From the NCBI GenBank assembly GCA_964530335.1, contig CAZGYG010000004.1, positions 1 through 64,000 on the forward strand: a stretch of DNA of 64,000 nt. Reading direction: 5' to 3'. The notes below the pieces were generated by a model that had not been told where the DNA came from, did not search any database, and was given only the letters and a program-made list of their open reading frames with translations. Every line of letters begins with the position of its first letter. Within the stretch, counting starts at the first letter, position 1. Positions 17,255-26,547 of this stretch are shown in pieces. Both the position numbers and the translations under genes were made by a program. Source of the DNA: VGDP01 sp964530335 (GTDB lineage Bacteria; Pseudomonadota; Alphaproteobacteria; SP197).

Positions 17255-19228
17255 ATGGGCGGATTCTTGAATCATGGCCGCACGGCGGAACGTGCGCCAG
17301 TACTGGAAGCGGAGCCCTGGGCCGACGCCACGTCGCGCGCGGCCGAGGCCTTGCTCGGGCGCGTTCGACGTGACGGCCACTGGGCGTTCGAGCTCGAAGC
17401 CGACGCGACGATCCCCGCCGAGTACATCCTGCTGCGCCATTACCTGGGCGAGACCGAGCCGGCGCTCGAAGCGCGCATTGGCCGCTACCTGCGTTCGATC
17501 CAGGCCGCCGGGGACGGCTGGCCGCTGTACCACGGCGGCGACTTCAACGTCAGCGCGAGCGTCAAGGCGTACTTCGCCCTCAAGGTGATCGGCGACGCGG
17601 TGGACGCGCCGCACATGACGCGCGCGCGCCGGGCGATCCTCGATCACGGCGGCGCCGCCGGGTGCAACGTGTTCACGCGCATCCAGCTCGCGCTGTTCGG
17701 CCAGATCCCATGGCGCGCGGTGCCGGCCATGCCGGTCGAGATCATGCTGCTGCCGCGCTGGTTCCCGTTCCACCTCGACAAGGTGTCCTACTGGTCGCGG
17801 GTGGTGCTGGTGCCGTTGCTCGTGCTGCTCGCGCAGCGTCCCTCGGCGCGCAATCCGAAGGGCGTGAACATACAGGAGCTGTTCGTCCGCCCGCCGGAGC
17901 ACGAGCGGCGCTGGGGCCCGCCGCGGGAGCGGACGCTGTTCGGCATCGGCTTCAAGGCGCTCGATCGGGCGCTGCACGCCGCCGAGCCGCTGTTTCCCCC
18001 GGGCGCGCGGGCGCGCGCGATCGACCGGGCCATCGACTTCGTGCTCGAGCGGCTCAACGGCGAGCATGGGCTGGGCGCCATTTACCCGGCCATGGCGTAC
18101 ACGGTGATGATGTTCGACGAGCTCGGCGAACGCATCGATCCCGAGGACCGGATGACCGCGCGGCGCGCGGTCGAACGGCTGGTCGCCCACCGTGCCGACG
18201 CCGCCTACTGTCAACCTTGCCTGTCGCCGGTATGGGACACGGCGCTCGCCGCCCACGCCCTGCTCGAGGCCGACGTGGCGCCCGATACGGTGCGCCAGGC
18301 GTGCGACTGGCTCGCCGAGCGGCAGATCACCGACGTGATCGGCGATTGGGCCAAGGAACGTGCCGGTTTGGCTCCGGGCGGCTGGGCGTTCCAGTACGCC
18401 AACCCGCATTATCCGGACCTCGACGACACGGCGGTCGTCGTCATGGCGCTCGACCGTTGCGACCCCGAGCGCTACGCCGAGGTGATCGCGCGAGGCGCGG
18501 CGTGGATCGCCGGGATGCAGTGCCGCAACGGCGGCTGGGCCGCCTTCGACGCCGACAACACGTCCCACTATCTCAACCACATTCCCTTCTCGGACCACGG
18601 CGCCCTGCTCGACCCGCCCACGGCCGACGTGACCGCGCGTTGTCTCGGCATGTTGATGCAGCTCGGCTGGCCGCGTGATCACCCCAGGGTACGCGCCGCG
18701 CGCGACTACCTCGTCCGCGAGCAGGAACGGAACGGTTCGTGGTACGGCCGCTGGGGCACCAATTACATTTACGGCACGTGGTCGGTGCTGGCCGCCCTCA
18801 ACGCGACCGGGGTCGAGCCCGAATTGCCCATGGTGCGGCGCGCGGTCGCCTGGCTGGTCGCGCGCCAGCACGCCGACGGCGGCTGGGGCGAGGACGGGCG
18901 CTCGTACTTCAACGGCCATGCCCACGGTAACGGCCATGCCCACGGCACGTTCGCCGAAAGCACCCCGTCGCAGACGGCGTGGGCGCTGATGGGCCTGATG
19001 GCGGCGGGCGAGGTCGAGCACCCGGCGGTCAAGCGCGGCATCGCGTACCTCGAAAGCACGCAGAAGCCGGACGGCGAATGGGACGAGGACGCATTCACCG
19101 CCGTCGGCTTCCCGCGCGTGTTCTACCTGCGCTATCACGGCTACCGCGCCTACTTCCCGCTATGGGCGCTCGCCCGCTACCGCGAGCTCAGCGAGAGCAA
19201 CTCGGGCCACGTTCGTTACGGCATGTGA
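17255..19228 (+). CDS. shc: Squalene-hopene cyclase
   Basis: A 657-residue monotopic membrane cyclase converting squalene to hopene/diplopterol. The protonating motif is D388-L-D-D391 in YPDLDDTAVV. QW-type repeats such as NGGWAAFDADN, NGSWYGRWGTNYIYGTW and DGGWGEDG are spaced through both alpha-barrel domains. An unusual tandem NGHAHG repeat (about residues 553-564) sits just before ESTPSQTAWALMG. The 96-base gap from hpnD suggests an internal promoter, but none is convincing. The ATG at 17255 has a poor ribosome site; an in-frame alternative was not found. The stop overlaps the hpnG start. Confidence 0.92.
   Translation: MGGFLNHGRTAERAPVLEAEPWADATSRAAEALLGRVRRDGHWAFELEADATIPAEYILLRHYLGETEPALEARIGRYLRSIQAAGDGWPLYHGGDFNVSASVKAYFALKVIGDAVDAPHMTRARRAILDHGGAAGCNVFTRIQLALFGQIPWRAVPAMPVEIMLLPRWFPFHLDKVSYWSRVVLVPLLVLLAQRPSARNPKGVNIQELFVRPPEHERRWGPPRERTLFGIGFKALDRALHAAEPLFPPGARARAIDRAIDFVLERLNGEHGLGAIYPAMAYTVMMFDELGERIDPEDRMTARRAVERLVAHRADAAYCQPCLSPVWDTALAAHALLEADVAPDTVRQACDWLAERQITDVIGDWAKERAGLAPGGWAFQYANPHYPDLDDTAVVVMALDRCDPERYAEVIARGAAWIAGMQCRNGGWAAFDADNTSHYLNHIPFSDHGALLDPPTADVTARCLGMLMQLGWPRDHPRVRAARDYLVREQERNGSWYGRWGTNYIYGTWSVLAALNATGVEPELPMVRRAVAWLVARQHADGGWGEDGRSYFNGHAHGNGHAHGTFAESTPSQTAWALMGLMAAGEVEHPAVKRGIAYLESTQKPDGEWDEDAFTAVGFPRVFYLRYHGYRAYFPLWALARYRELSESNSGHVRYGM
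18911..18946 (+). repeat. 18-bp tandem duplication inside shc
   Basis: Two adjacent 18-base units (18911-18928 and 18929-18946) are identical except at the last base and encode NGHAHG twice. The duplication keeps the frame and adds a Gly/His-rich loop to the cyclase. Confidence 0.9.
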
Positions 19229-19881
19229 TCCGCCTCGGCGTCGTCACGGGGCTGGCCGCCGAGGCGCGGCTGGCCACCGACGCCGGGCTCGCCGCGCTCG
19301 TCGCCGGCGGCGATCCGCGGCGCGCAGCGACCTGCGCCGAGCAACTCGTCGTCGACGGCGCCGCGGTCCTGGTGAGCTTCGGCCTGGCCGGCGGGCTCGA
19401 CCCGGCGCTGGCGCCGGGGGCGCTCGTAATCGCCGACGAAATAATCGACGGCGCCCATCGTTGGGCGCCCGACGAGGCGAGGGTCACGCGGCTGCGCGGC
19501 GCGATAGCGGGCGCCGTCGGCGGCGCGATCATCGGCGTCGACCGCCCGCTGGCGACAGCGCCGGCCAAGAGGGCGGCGCGGGCGGCGACCGGCGCGGTCG
19601 CGGTCGATACCGAAAGCCACGCGGTCGCGCGCATAGCCGTGGCGTCCGGCGTGTCGTTCGTCGCGCTCCGGGCGATCGCCGATCCCGCCGGCATGGACCT
19701 GCCACCCCTGGCGCTGGTGGCGATCGGCGCCGACGGCGGGATCGTGTGGCGCCGGGTGGTCGGCTCGCTCTTGGCCCACCCAACTCAGACGGTCACCGTG
19801 CTGCGGCTCGGCCTGGCGAGTCGTCGCGCGTTCCGGGCGCTCGGGCGCGCTGCGGCGGCGCTTGCCGACCAGGCGGGCTGA
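19225..19881 (+). CDS. hpnG: Hopanoid phosphorylase HpnG (adenosylhopane nucleosidase type)
   Basis: A 218-residue protein of the purine nucleoside phosphorylase/MTA nucleosidase superfamily. It starts IRLGVVTGLAAEARL and has SFGLAGGLDPALAPGALVI, followed by AVDTESHAVARIA, which carries the ribose-binding Glu. HpnG releases adenine from adenosylhopane on the way to bacteriohopanetetrol. The GTG at 19225 overlaps the last codons of shc; the open frame extends upstream only as a shadow. The gene order shc-hpnG supports the call. HpnH, the enzyme making its substrate, is not in the window. Confidence 0.82.
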   Translation: MIRLGVVTGLAAEARLATDAGLAALVAGGDPRRAATCAEQLVVDGAAVLVSFGLAGGLDPALAPGALVIADEIIDGAHRWAPDEARVTRLRGAIAGAVGGAIIGVDRPLATAPAKRAARAATGAVAVDTESHAVARIAVASGVSFVALRAIADPAGMDLPPLALVAIGADGGIVWRRVVGSLLAHPTQTVTVLRLGLASRRAFRALGRAAAALADQAG

Positions 19882-19887
19882 CGGCGC

Positions 19888-20253
19888 TCAGGCCGGCTGG
19901 AACAGCTCGATCACGTTGCCCGACGGGTCCTCGACCAAGGTCTGGCGGCCGCCGGGCCCGGTCACGATCGGGTTGCGGAACACGGCGCCGGCCGCGCGCA
20001 ACTCGGCGACCTTGGCCTCGATGTCGGCGACCTGGAGCACGAAACGGTTCCAGCCGCCGGGTTCGGGCACCCGCCCGTCGGGCATGGGCCGGGCCGCCGA
20101 GGCCAGGGGCCCCGCGAGCCACAGCGTCAGGTCGCCCAGGCTGAGGATCGCCATCGCCGGGCCGAACTGCTGCTCGAGCGCGAAGCCCAGCCGGTCGCGG
20201 TAGAACGCGACCGCGGCGTCCACGTCATTCACGAGATAACGCACGCTGGCCAT
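19888..20253 (-). CDS. VOC-family (glyoxalase-like) protein
   Basis: A 121-residue single vicinal-oxygen-chelate domain pair. The halves begin SVRYLVNDVDAAVAFYRDRL and RFVLQVADIEAKVAELRAAG, and the C-terminal VEDPSGNVIELFQPA holds the usual metal-binding Glu. Members include lactoylglutathione lyases, dioxygenases and drug-resistance proteins; the reaction here is not assignable. The start has GAGGAGG upstream, overlapping the end of the dehydrogenase gene at 20266, so it is likely co-transcribed with that gene. Confidence 0.8.
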   Translation of the reverse strand: MASVRYLVNDVDAAVAFYRDRLGFALEQQFGPAMAILSLGDLTLWLAGPLASAARPMPDGRVPEPGGWNRFVLQVADIEAKVAELRAAGAVFRNPIVTGPGGRQTLVEDPSGNVIELFQPA

Positions 20254-20265
20254 GGCGTCGCCTCC

Positions 20266-22707
20266 TCACGCCTTGAGCCGTTCGCCCTTGGGATCGTGGA
20301 GCGGGCGCAGGCTGGCGCGGGCCGGAAACCGCCTGGTCGCCACCTCGATCTCGAACCGGCCCTCGGTCACGACCTCGGGCGTCACGACCCGGCCGTCGTC
20401 GCGCACGTAGCCCATGGCGATCGCGCGCCCGAGCGTGTGGCCGTAATTGGCCGAGGTGGTCAGGCCCACCAGCTTGCCGTCACGGAAAATCGGCTCGTTG
20501 TGGTAAAGCAGCGGCCCCGGGTCCTCGAGCGCGAACTGGACCAGGCGCTTGGTCACGCCGCGCTCGCGCTGGGCCAGCAGCGCCTCGCGCCCCGTGAACG
20601 CCGCGTTCTTGCCGAACGCGCAGGCGAAGCCGAGCCCGGCCTCGAGCGGGGTGTCCTCGGACGTGATGTCGTGGCCCCAGTGCCGGTACGCCTTCTCGAT
20701 GCGCAAACAGTCCATGGCGTGCATGCCGACAGGGCGGACGCCCAGGTCGGCCCCGGCCTCGAGCACCCGGTCGAGCACGGCGCGGGCGAACTCGGTCGGG
20801 ATGTAGAGCTCCCAGCCGAGCTCGCCGACGTAGGAGATGCGGATCGCCAGGACCGGCGCGGCGCCGATCTCGATCTCGCGCGCGGCGCCGAACGGGAACG
20901 CCCCGTTGGACAGGTCCGCGGCGGTGACGCGGCGCAGCAGCTCGCGGCTCCGCGGTCCCATGACGCCGAGGGTCGCGAAGCCGCTGGTCACGTCGGCTAT
21001 GGCGACGCGCTCGCCGTCCACGGCGCGGCGCAGCCAGGCCATGTCGTGGGTCGCGCTGGCCGCCGCGGTGACGACCATGAACGCGGTCTCGGAAAGCCGG
21101 GTGACGGTCAGGTCGGCCTCGATACCGCCACGCGCGTTGAGCCATTGGGTGTAGACCGCGCGGCCAACGGCGCCGCCCACGTCGTTGGCCGAGACGCGCT
21201 GCAGCAGCCGTTCCGCGTCCGGCCCCTCGACGCGGAACTTGGCGAACGATGTCTGGTCGAGCAGCCCAACGGCGGAACGAACCGCGCGGCACTCGGCGGC
21301 GGTGCGGTCGAACCAGTTCTGGCGGCCGAAGCTGTAGACGTACTCGGGCCTGGTGCCGGGCTCGCCGTACCAGTTGGGGCGTTCCCACCCGGCGACCTCG
21401 CCGAAGCAGGCGCCAAGGCTCGCCCAGCGCTCGTGGAACGGCGAGCGGCGCACGCCGCGCGCGGTGGCGAACTGGCGGTACGGCCAGTGCATGGCGTAGA
21501 GCAGCCCGAGCGCCTCGGACACCCGCTCGACCAGGAAGCTCTTGCGGCCCTGGTGCGGCATGACCCGGGCGATGTCCACGTCCCACAGGTCGAAGGGCGC
21601 CTGGCCGCCGGCGATCCATTCGGCCAGCGCCATGCCCGCCCCGCCGGCCGACTGGATGCCGATCGAGTTGAACCCGGCGGCGACGTAGAAGCCGCGCAAC
21701 TCCGGCGCCTCGCCCAGCAGATAGCGCTGGTCCGGCGTGAAGCTCTCGGGCCCGTTGAAGAAGCGGCGGATGCCGGCGCGTTCGAGCGCGGGCACCCGGC
21801 GCACCGCGGCCTCGAGGATGGGCGCGAAGTGCTCCATGTCCTCGGGCAGCTCGGTGAAGACGAAGTCCTCGGGAATCCCGGCCATGCCCCACGGTTTCGC
21901 CGTGGGCTCGAACGCGCCGAGCAGCAGCTTGCCCGCGTCCTCCTTGTAGTACGCGCACTCGTCCATGACGCGCAGCACCGGCAGGCCGGGGTGCGCGCCC
22001 TCGATCGGCTCGGTCACGACGTAGAAATGCTCGCACGCGTGCAACGGCACGGTGACGCCCGCCCACGCCCCGACCTCGCTGGCCCACATGCCGGCGCAGT
22101 TGACGACGACGTCCGCCGCGATCGTGCCCTGGTCGGTGGTCACGCCGGCGGCGCGGCCGTCGCGCACCACGATGCCGGTGGCCTTGACGTTCTCGAGGAT
22201 GCGCGCGCCGCGCTGGCGCGCGCCCTTGGCCAACGCCTGCGTCGTATCGGCCGGGTTGGTCTGCCCGTCCTTGGGGAACCAGATCGCGCCGACCACGTCC
22301 TCGACAAGGAGCAGGGGCCAGCGCCGCTTGACCTCGGCCGCGTCGATCGCCTCGGCCGGCACGTCGAAGGCGCGCGCCATGCTCGCCCCGCGCAGCAGCT
22401 CCTCCCAGCGCTCGGCGTTGAGCGCGACCGAAATCGAGCCGTTCTGCTTGAACCCGGTGGCCTGGCCGGTTTCCGCTTCGAGCCCCTGGTAGAGCTCGAT
22501 CGAGTGGCGCGCGAGGCGCGTCAGGTTGGCCGAATAGAGCATGGCGCGCACCAGGCCGGCGGCGTGCCAGGTGGTGCCGCTGGTGAGCTGCTTGCGCTCG
22601 AGCAGGACGACGTCGTTCCAGCCGAGCTTGGTCAGGTGGTAGGCGACCGAGCAGCCGATGATGCCGCCGCCGACGATGACGACCTTGGCGCGGGCGGGCA
22701 GGTTCAT
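20266..22707 (-). CDS. Dimethylglycine/sarcosine dehydrogenase-type FAD enzyme with GcvT domain
   Basis: An 813-residue two-domain flavoenzyme. The FAD domain opens with VVIVGGGIIGCSVAYHL, and TTWHAAG contains H48, which corresponds to the covalent FAD-linking His of dimethylglycine and sarcosine dehydrogenases. From about residue 420 to the end it carries an aminomethyltransferase (GcvT) fold with VSANDVGG and the folate-domain GELGWELYIP. It should oxidise an N-methylated glycine, passing the carbon to tetrahydrofolate. Start ATG 22707 is chosen over 22770 because MNLPARAKVVIVGGG matches the family. The VOC gene follows. Confidence 0.85.
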   Translation of the reverse strand: MNLPARAKVVIVGGGIIGCSVAYHLTKLGWNDVVLLERKQLTSGTTWHAAGLVRAMLYSANLTRLARHSIELYQGLEAETGQATGFKQNGSISVALNAERWEELLRGASMARAFDVPAEAIDAAEVKRRWPLLLVEDVVGAIWFPKDGQTNPADTTQALAKGARQRGARILENVKATGIVVRDGRAAGVTTDQGTIAADVVVNCAGMWASEVGAWAGVTVPLHACEHFYVVTEPIEGAHPGLPVLRVMDECAYYKEDAGKLLLGAFEPTAKPWGMAGIPEDFVFTELPEDMEHFAPILEAAVRRVPALERAGIRRFFNGPESFTPDQRYLLGEAPELRGFYVAAGFNSIGIQSAGGAGMALAEWIAGGQAPFDLWDVDIARVMPHQGRKSFLVERVSEALGLLYAMHWPYRQFATARGVRRSPFHERWASLGACFGEVAGWERPNWYGEPGTRPEYVYSFGRQNWFDRTAAECRAVRSAVGLLDQTSFAKFRVEGPDAERLLQRVSANDVGGAVGRAVYTQWLNARGGIEADLTVTRLSETAFMVVTAAASATHDMAWLRRAVDGERVAIADVTSGFATLGVMGPRSRELLRRVTAADLSNGAFPFGAAREIEIGAAPVLAIRISYVGELGWELYIPTEFARAVLDRVLEAGADLGVRPVGMHAMDCLRIEKAYRHWGHDITSEDTPLEAGLGFACAFGKNAAFTGREALLAQRERGVTKRLVQFALEDPGPLLYHNEPIFRDGKLVGLTTSANYGHTLGRAIAMGYVRDDGRVVTPEVVTEGRFEIEVATRRFPARASLRPLHDPKGERLKA

Positions 22708-22822
22708 GCGCGGACTCGAGTGCGATGCCGAACGGAGCGCAACCGTACACGATGCCGTGCCCGCCAGCATCGGCCGCGCGGTTCGGTGGCGCCGTCGAAC
22801 CGGAGCATGCTAGCAGGGCCCC

Positions 22823-25510
22823 ATGACCGGAGAACCTAGGCCCGCGCCGTGGCACGCGCTTGGCGTCGCCGACGTGCTTGGTCGGCTCGACGTCGGGGCG
22901 AACGGCCTCGATGACGACGAGGCGGAGCGCCGGCTCGCGCGCGTCGGACCCAACCGGCTACCCGAAGCGCCCAGGGAAGGCTGGGTCTCTAGGCTTCTCC
23001 GGCAGTTCGCCAACGTCCTGATCTACGTCCTGCTCGCGGCGGCCGGCGTCTCGCTGGCGCTCGGTCACGTGACCGATGCCCTGGTCATCCTGGCGGTGGT
23101 CGTCATCAACGCGATCATCGGCTTCGTCCAGGAGGGCCGGGCCGAACGCTCGCTCGACGCCATCCGAGGACTGCTGGCGCCGAGCGCCACGGTGGTGCGC
23201 GGCGGCCGGCGGCGGCGCATCGCGGCCGAAAGCCTGGTGCCCGGCGATCTGGTCGTGCTCGAGCCGGGCGACCGGATCGTGGCCGACGCGCGGCTCGCGC
23301 AGGCCCGCGACCTGGCGGTGGACGAGGCGGCGCTGACCGGCGAATCGCTGCCCGTCGCCAAGGCCGTGGACCCGGTCGCCCCCGAGGCCGGCTTGGCCGA
23401 TCGCGCCGCCATGGTCTACGCCGGCACCCTGGTCGCCGCGGGCCACGGCCGGGGGTTCGTCGTGGCGACCGGACCGGCGACCGAGATCGGCCGCATCGGC
23501 ACGCTGGTGGCGACGGTCGAACCCATGACGACGCCGCTGCTGCGCCGGCTCGCGCGGTTCGGCCAATGGCTTACCGCCGCGATCCTCGGCCTTTCCGCCG
23601 TGACCTTCGCCGTCGGCGTGCTCGGCCACGGCGAGGACGCCGTCGCCATGTTCATGGCCGCGGTCGGCATAGCGGTCGCGGCGATACCCGAAGGGCTGCC
23701 GGCGATCCTGACCATCACGCTCGCGATCGGGGTCGAGCGCATGGCCCGGCGCAAGGCGATCGTGCGGCGGTTGCCCGCGGTCGAGGCGCTCGGCTCGGTC
23801 ACCGTCGTGTGCACCGACAAGACCGGCACGCTGACGCTGAACGAGATGGCGGTCGAGGCCGTGGTCGTGGACGGCCGGCGGCTCGCCGTCGAAGGCGTCG
23901 GTTACGCGCCCGCGGGCCGGGTGGAAACTGCTCCCGGATCGCACGCCCTGGTCGAATCCCTGGCCCGCGCGGCGCTGCTGTGCAACGACGCCGAGGTGCA
24001 CGAGAAGGACGGGCATTGGGTGGCCGCCGGCGACCCGACCGAAGCCGCGCTGGTCGCGCTCGGCGGCAAGATCGGGCTGGATGCGAAGGCGGAACGCGAA
24101 GCGTGGCCGCGCGTCGATGCGCAGCCCTTCGCGGCGGAAACCCGCTTCATGGCGACGCTCAACCGTCGCGCCGACGGTGGCGGGCTGGTTTCGGTCAAGG
24201 GTGCACCGGAACGGGTGTTCGACCTCGTCGCCGGCGTGGCCACGGCCGACGGCCGCCGCCCGCTCGACCGGGACGCCTGGCATCGCTCGGCCGCCGCGCT
24301 CGCCGCCGAAGGGCATAGGGTGCTGGCCGTGGCCAGCGCCGAGGCGTTGCCCGGAATCGACCGGCTCGAGGCGCGCGCGCTGGCCGGCCTGACGTTGCTC
24401 GGCCTGGTCGGCATCAGCGATCCGCCGCGCGAGGAGGCGCGAGCGGCGATCGCGCGCTGCCGGGCCGCCGGCATCCGGGTCAAGATGGTGACCGGCGACC
24501 ATCCGGAAACCGCCGGGGCCATCGCCCGCGCCCTCGGGCTCGACATGACCGGCGGAGTCATCGCCGGTGGCGAGCTCGCCGGCCTCGACGACGCCGCGTT
24601 CGCCGAGCGGGTCCAGGCGTCGGACGTGCTCGCCCGGACCAGCCCGGAGCAGAAGCTGCGGCTCGTCCGGTCACTCCAGGCGCGGGGCGAGCTCGTGGCG
24701 ATGACCGGCGACGGCGTCAACGACGCGCCGGCGCTCAAGCAGGCGGACGTAGGCGTCGCCATGGGCGTCAAGGGCACCGAGGCCGCCAAGGAAGCGGCGC
24801 AGATCGTGCTCGCCGACGACAACTTCGTCGCGATCGCCGACGCGGTCGAACAGGGGCGCGCGATCTACGACAACGTCAAGAAGGCGATCCTCTACATCCT
24901 GCCGACCAGCTTCGCCGAGGCGCTGACCGTGGTGGTCGCCGTCGCGCTCGGCGTCGCGCTGCCGATCACGCCGGTGCAGATCCTGTGGGTCAACCTGGTC
25001 ACTGAGGTCACGCTCAGCCTCGCGCTCGTCTTCGAGCGCGCCGAGTCCGACGTCATGGCGCGCCCGCCGCGCCCGCCCGGCGAACCGTTGATGTCCGGTA
25101 CGCTCGCCTGGCGCACGATCCTGGTGACGGCGTTGTTCCTGGCCGGTGCGTTCGGGCTGTTCGTCTGGCAGCTCGGACGCGGCGGCGATCTGGCCACCGC
25201 CCGTACCGTCGCGGTCAACGCGGTCGTCGTGTTCGAGGTCTTCTACCTGTTCAGCGCGCGTTCCTTCGTGGCCTCGGCCATAACGCCCGCAGGCTGGACC
25301 GGGGCGCGTCCGGCGCTCGTGGCCTCGGCGATCGTGCTCACGTTGCAGCTCGCGCTCACCTACCTGCCGGCGGCGCACGCGGCGTTCGATACCCGGCCAA
25401 TCGACGGCGTGGCGTGGGCCGCGATCGTGGCCGCGGGCGCCGCCGTCTTTGCCGTCGTCGAATTCGAGAAGGCGATCCAGCGCGGGCGCGCTCAGATCAG
25501 GCGGGCGTGA
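22823..25510 (+). CDS. P2-type cation-transporting ATPase
   Basis: An 895-residue membrane pump. In order it has an N-terminal cation-ATPase segment (GPNRLPEAP), actuator motif DEAALTGESLPV, the M4 motif IPEGLPAI, phosphorylation site DKTGTLT with D332, nucleotide-domain KGAPERVF, and the hinge TGDGVNDAPALKQ. The C-terminal helices contain WVNLVTEVTLSLALVFE, similar to the M6 region of Ca2+ and Mg2+/K+ type pumps, with Glu where Asp is usual. The transported ion is undetermined. It diverges from the dehydrogenase gene. Its 3' end overlaps modC tail-to-tail by 19 bases. Confidence 0.88.
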   Translation: MTGEPRPAPWHALGVADVLGRLDVGANGLDDDEAERRLARVGPNRLPEAPREGWVSRLLRQFANVLIYVLLAAAGVSLALGHVTDALVILAVVVINAIIGFVQEGRAERSLDAIRGLLAPSATVVRGGRRRRIAAESLVPGDLVVLEPGDRIVADARLAQARDLAVDEAALTGESLPVAKAVDPVAPEAGLADRAAMVYAGTLVAAGHGRGFVVATGPATEIGRIGTLVATVEPMTTPLLRRLARFGQWLTAAILGLSAVTFAVGVLGHGEDAVAMFMAAVGIAVAAIPEGLPAILTITLAIGVERMARRKAIVRRLPAVEALGSVTVVCTDKTGTLTLNEMAVEAVVVDGRRLAVEGVGYAPAGRVETAPGSHALVESLARAALLCNDAEVHEKDGHWVAAGDPTEAALVALGGKIGLDAKAEREAWPRVDAQPFAAETRFMATLNRRADGGGLVSVKGAPERVFDLVAGVATADGRRPLDRDAWHRSAAALAAEGHRVLAVASAEALPGIDRLEARALAGLTLLGLVGISDPPREEARAAIARCRAAGIRVKMVTGDHPETAGAIARALGLDMTGGVIAGGELAGLDDAAFAERVQASDVLARTSPEQKLRLVRSLQARGELVAMTGDGVNDAPALKQADVGVAMGVKGTEAAKEAAQIVLADDNFVAIADAVEQGRAIYDNVKKAILYILPTSFAEALTVVVAVALGVALPITPVQILWVNLVTEVTLSLALVFERAESDVMARPPRPPGEPLMSGTLAWRTILVTALFLAGAFGLFVWQLGRGGDLATARTVAVNAVVVFEVFYLFSARSFVASAITPAGWTGARPALVASAIVLTLQLALTYLPAAHAAFDTRPIDGVAWAAIVAAGAAVFAVVEFEKAIQRGRAQIRRA

Positions 25511-26547
25511 TGAACGGCGGCGTGCACGCGCGCACCCGCGACGAGTCCCAGCGCGGCGCACGACCGCCGCGTCACCAAGGCGAGCAGCGTGAAACCGCCG
25601 CAGTCGAGCGGCAGGGCGACGTGGGGCGCCTCGCCCTCGGGCACGCGCGGCACCGTGGCCTCGGTCTCGAACAGCGCGCTGGTCGCGCCCTGGGGCGCGA
25701 GCGCGACGCTCACGTCGCGCGCGGCGACGTAGAGCCGGGGCCGGGCGCCCGGAGCCGGGCCGCCCGGCACCACCAGCCGCTGGCCTCCGGCGAGCGTCAC
25801 CTGGATTCCCTCGGCCGACTCGGTCCACGCCGCGAGCTCGAGCGCGACCGCGAGCGAGCCGAGGCCGCCGAGTTCGGCCGCGTCGGCAAGGGCCTCGGTC
25901 ACCCCGCCCTGGGCGCGAACCCGGCCGCCGTCGAGCACCAGAACCGTGTCGGCAAGCCGCACCGCGTCCTCGACGTCGTGGGTGACGAGCAGCACCGGGA
26001 TGGCGAGCTCGCGATGCAGGCGTTCGAGGAACGGCAGGATCTCACCCTTGCGCCGGGCATCCACCGAGGCCAGCGGCTCGTCGAGCAGGAGCAGATCGGG
26101 TGCGGCCAGGAGCGCGCGGCCGATGGCGACGCGCTGAGCCTCGCCGCCCGACAGCGCCGAGGGGCGCCGGGGCAGCAGGTGGCCGAGGTCGAGCAGCGCG
26201 ACCGCCTCGTCGAGCGCGAGCCGGCGGCGCTTCGCCGCCACCCGGCGAAAGCCGTAGAGCAGGTTGTCGCGCACCGACATGTGGCGGAACAGGCGCGCGT
26301 CCTGGAACACCAGCCCGACCGGGCGGCGGTGCGCCGGCACGAACGTGCGTGCGTCCTGCCACACCCGGCCATCGACCGTGAGCGTGCCGTCAGCCCGCTC
26401 GAGCCCGGCGATCAGGCGCAGCAGCGTGGTCTTGCCGGCGCCGGACGGGCCGAACAGCACGGTGATGCCCGCGGGCGGCAGGCTCGCCGCCGCGTCGAGC
26501 GTGAAATCCGCGCGCGCGTAGCGGAAGCGGAAATCGACCCCGGTCAT
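25492..26547 (-). CDS. modC: Molybdate ABC transporter ATPase ModC
   Basis: A 351-residue ATPase of the molybdate importer. Walker A is GPSGAGKTTLLRLIAG, signature LSGGEAQRVAIGRAL, Walker B LLLLDEPLASVDARRK, and the switch THDVEDAVRLAD. A C-terminal MOP/TOBE region (about residues 285-350, ARPRLYVAARDVSVALAP) binds oxyanions and regulates activity. The ATG at 26547 overlaps the modB stop by ATGA. It is the last gene of modABC. Confidence 0.9.
   Translation of the reverse strand: MTGVDFRFRYARADFTLDAAASLPPAGITVLFGPSGAGKTTLLRLIAGLERADGTLTVDGRVWQDARTFVPAHRRPVGLVFQDARLFRHMSVRDNLLYGFRRVAAKRRRLALDEAVALLDLGHLLPRRPSALSGGEAQRVAIGRALLAAPDLLLLDEPLASVDARRKGEILPFLERLHRELAIPVLLVTHDVEDAVRLADTVLVLDGGRVRAQGGVTEALADAAELGGLGSLAVALELAAWTESAEGIQVTLAGGQRLVVPGGPAPGARPRLYVAARDVSVALAPQGATSALFETEATVPRVPEGEAPHVALPLDCGGFTLLALVTRRSCAALGLVAGARVHAAVHHARLI

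Noticed and set aside
16991..19138. 715-codon minus-strand open frame
   Set aside because: It is antisense to shc, whose DxDD and QW motifs are intact.
20296..22839. 847-codon plus-strand open frame
   Set aside because: It lies antisense to the dimethylglycine-dehydrogenase-type gene, which has intact FAD and GcvT motifs. Composition is of shadow type.
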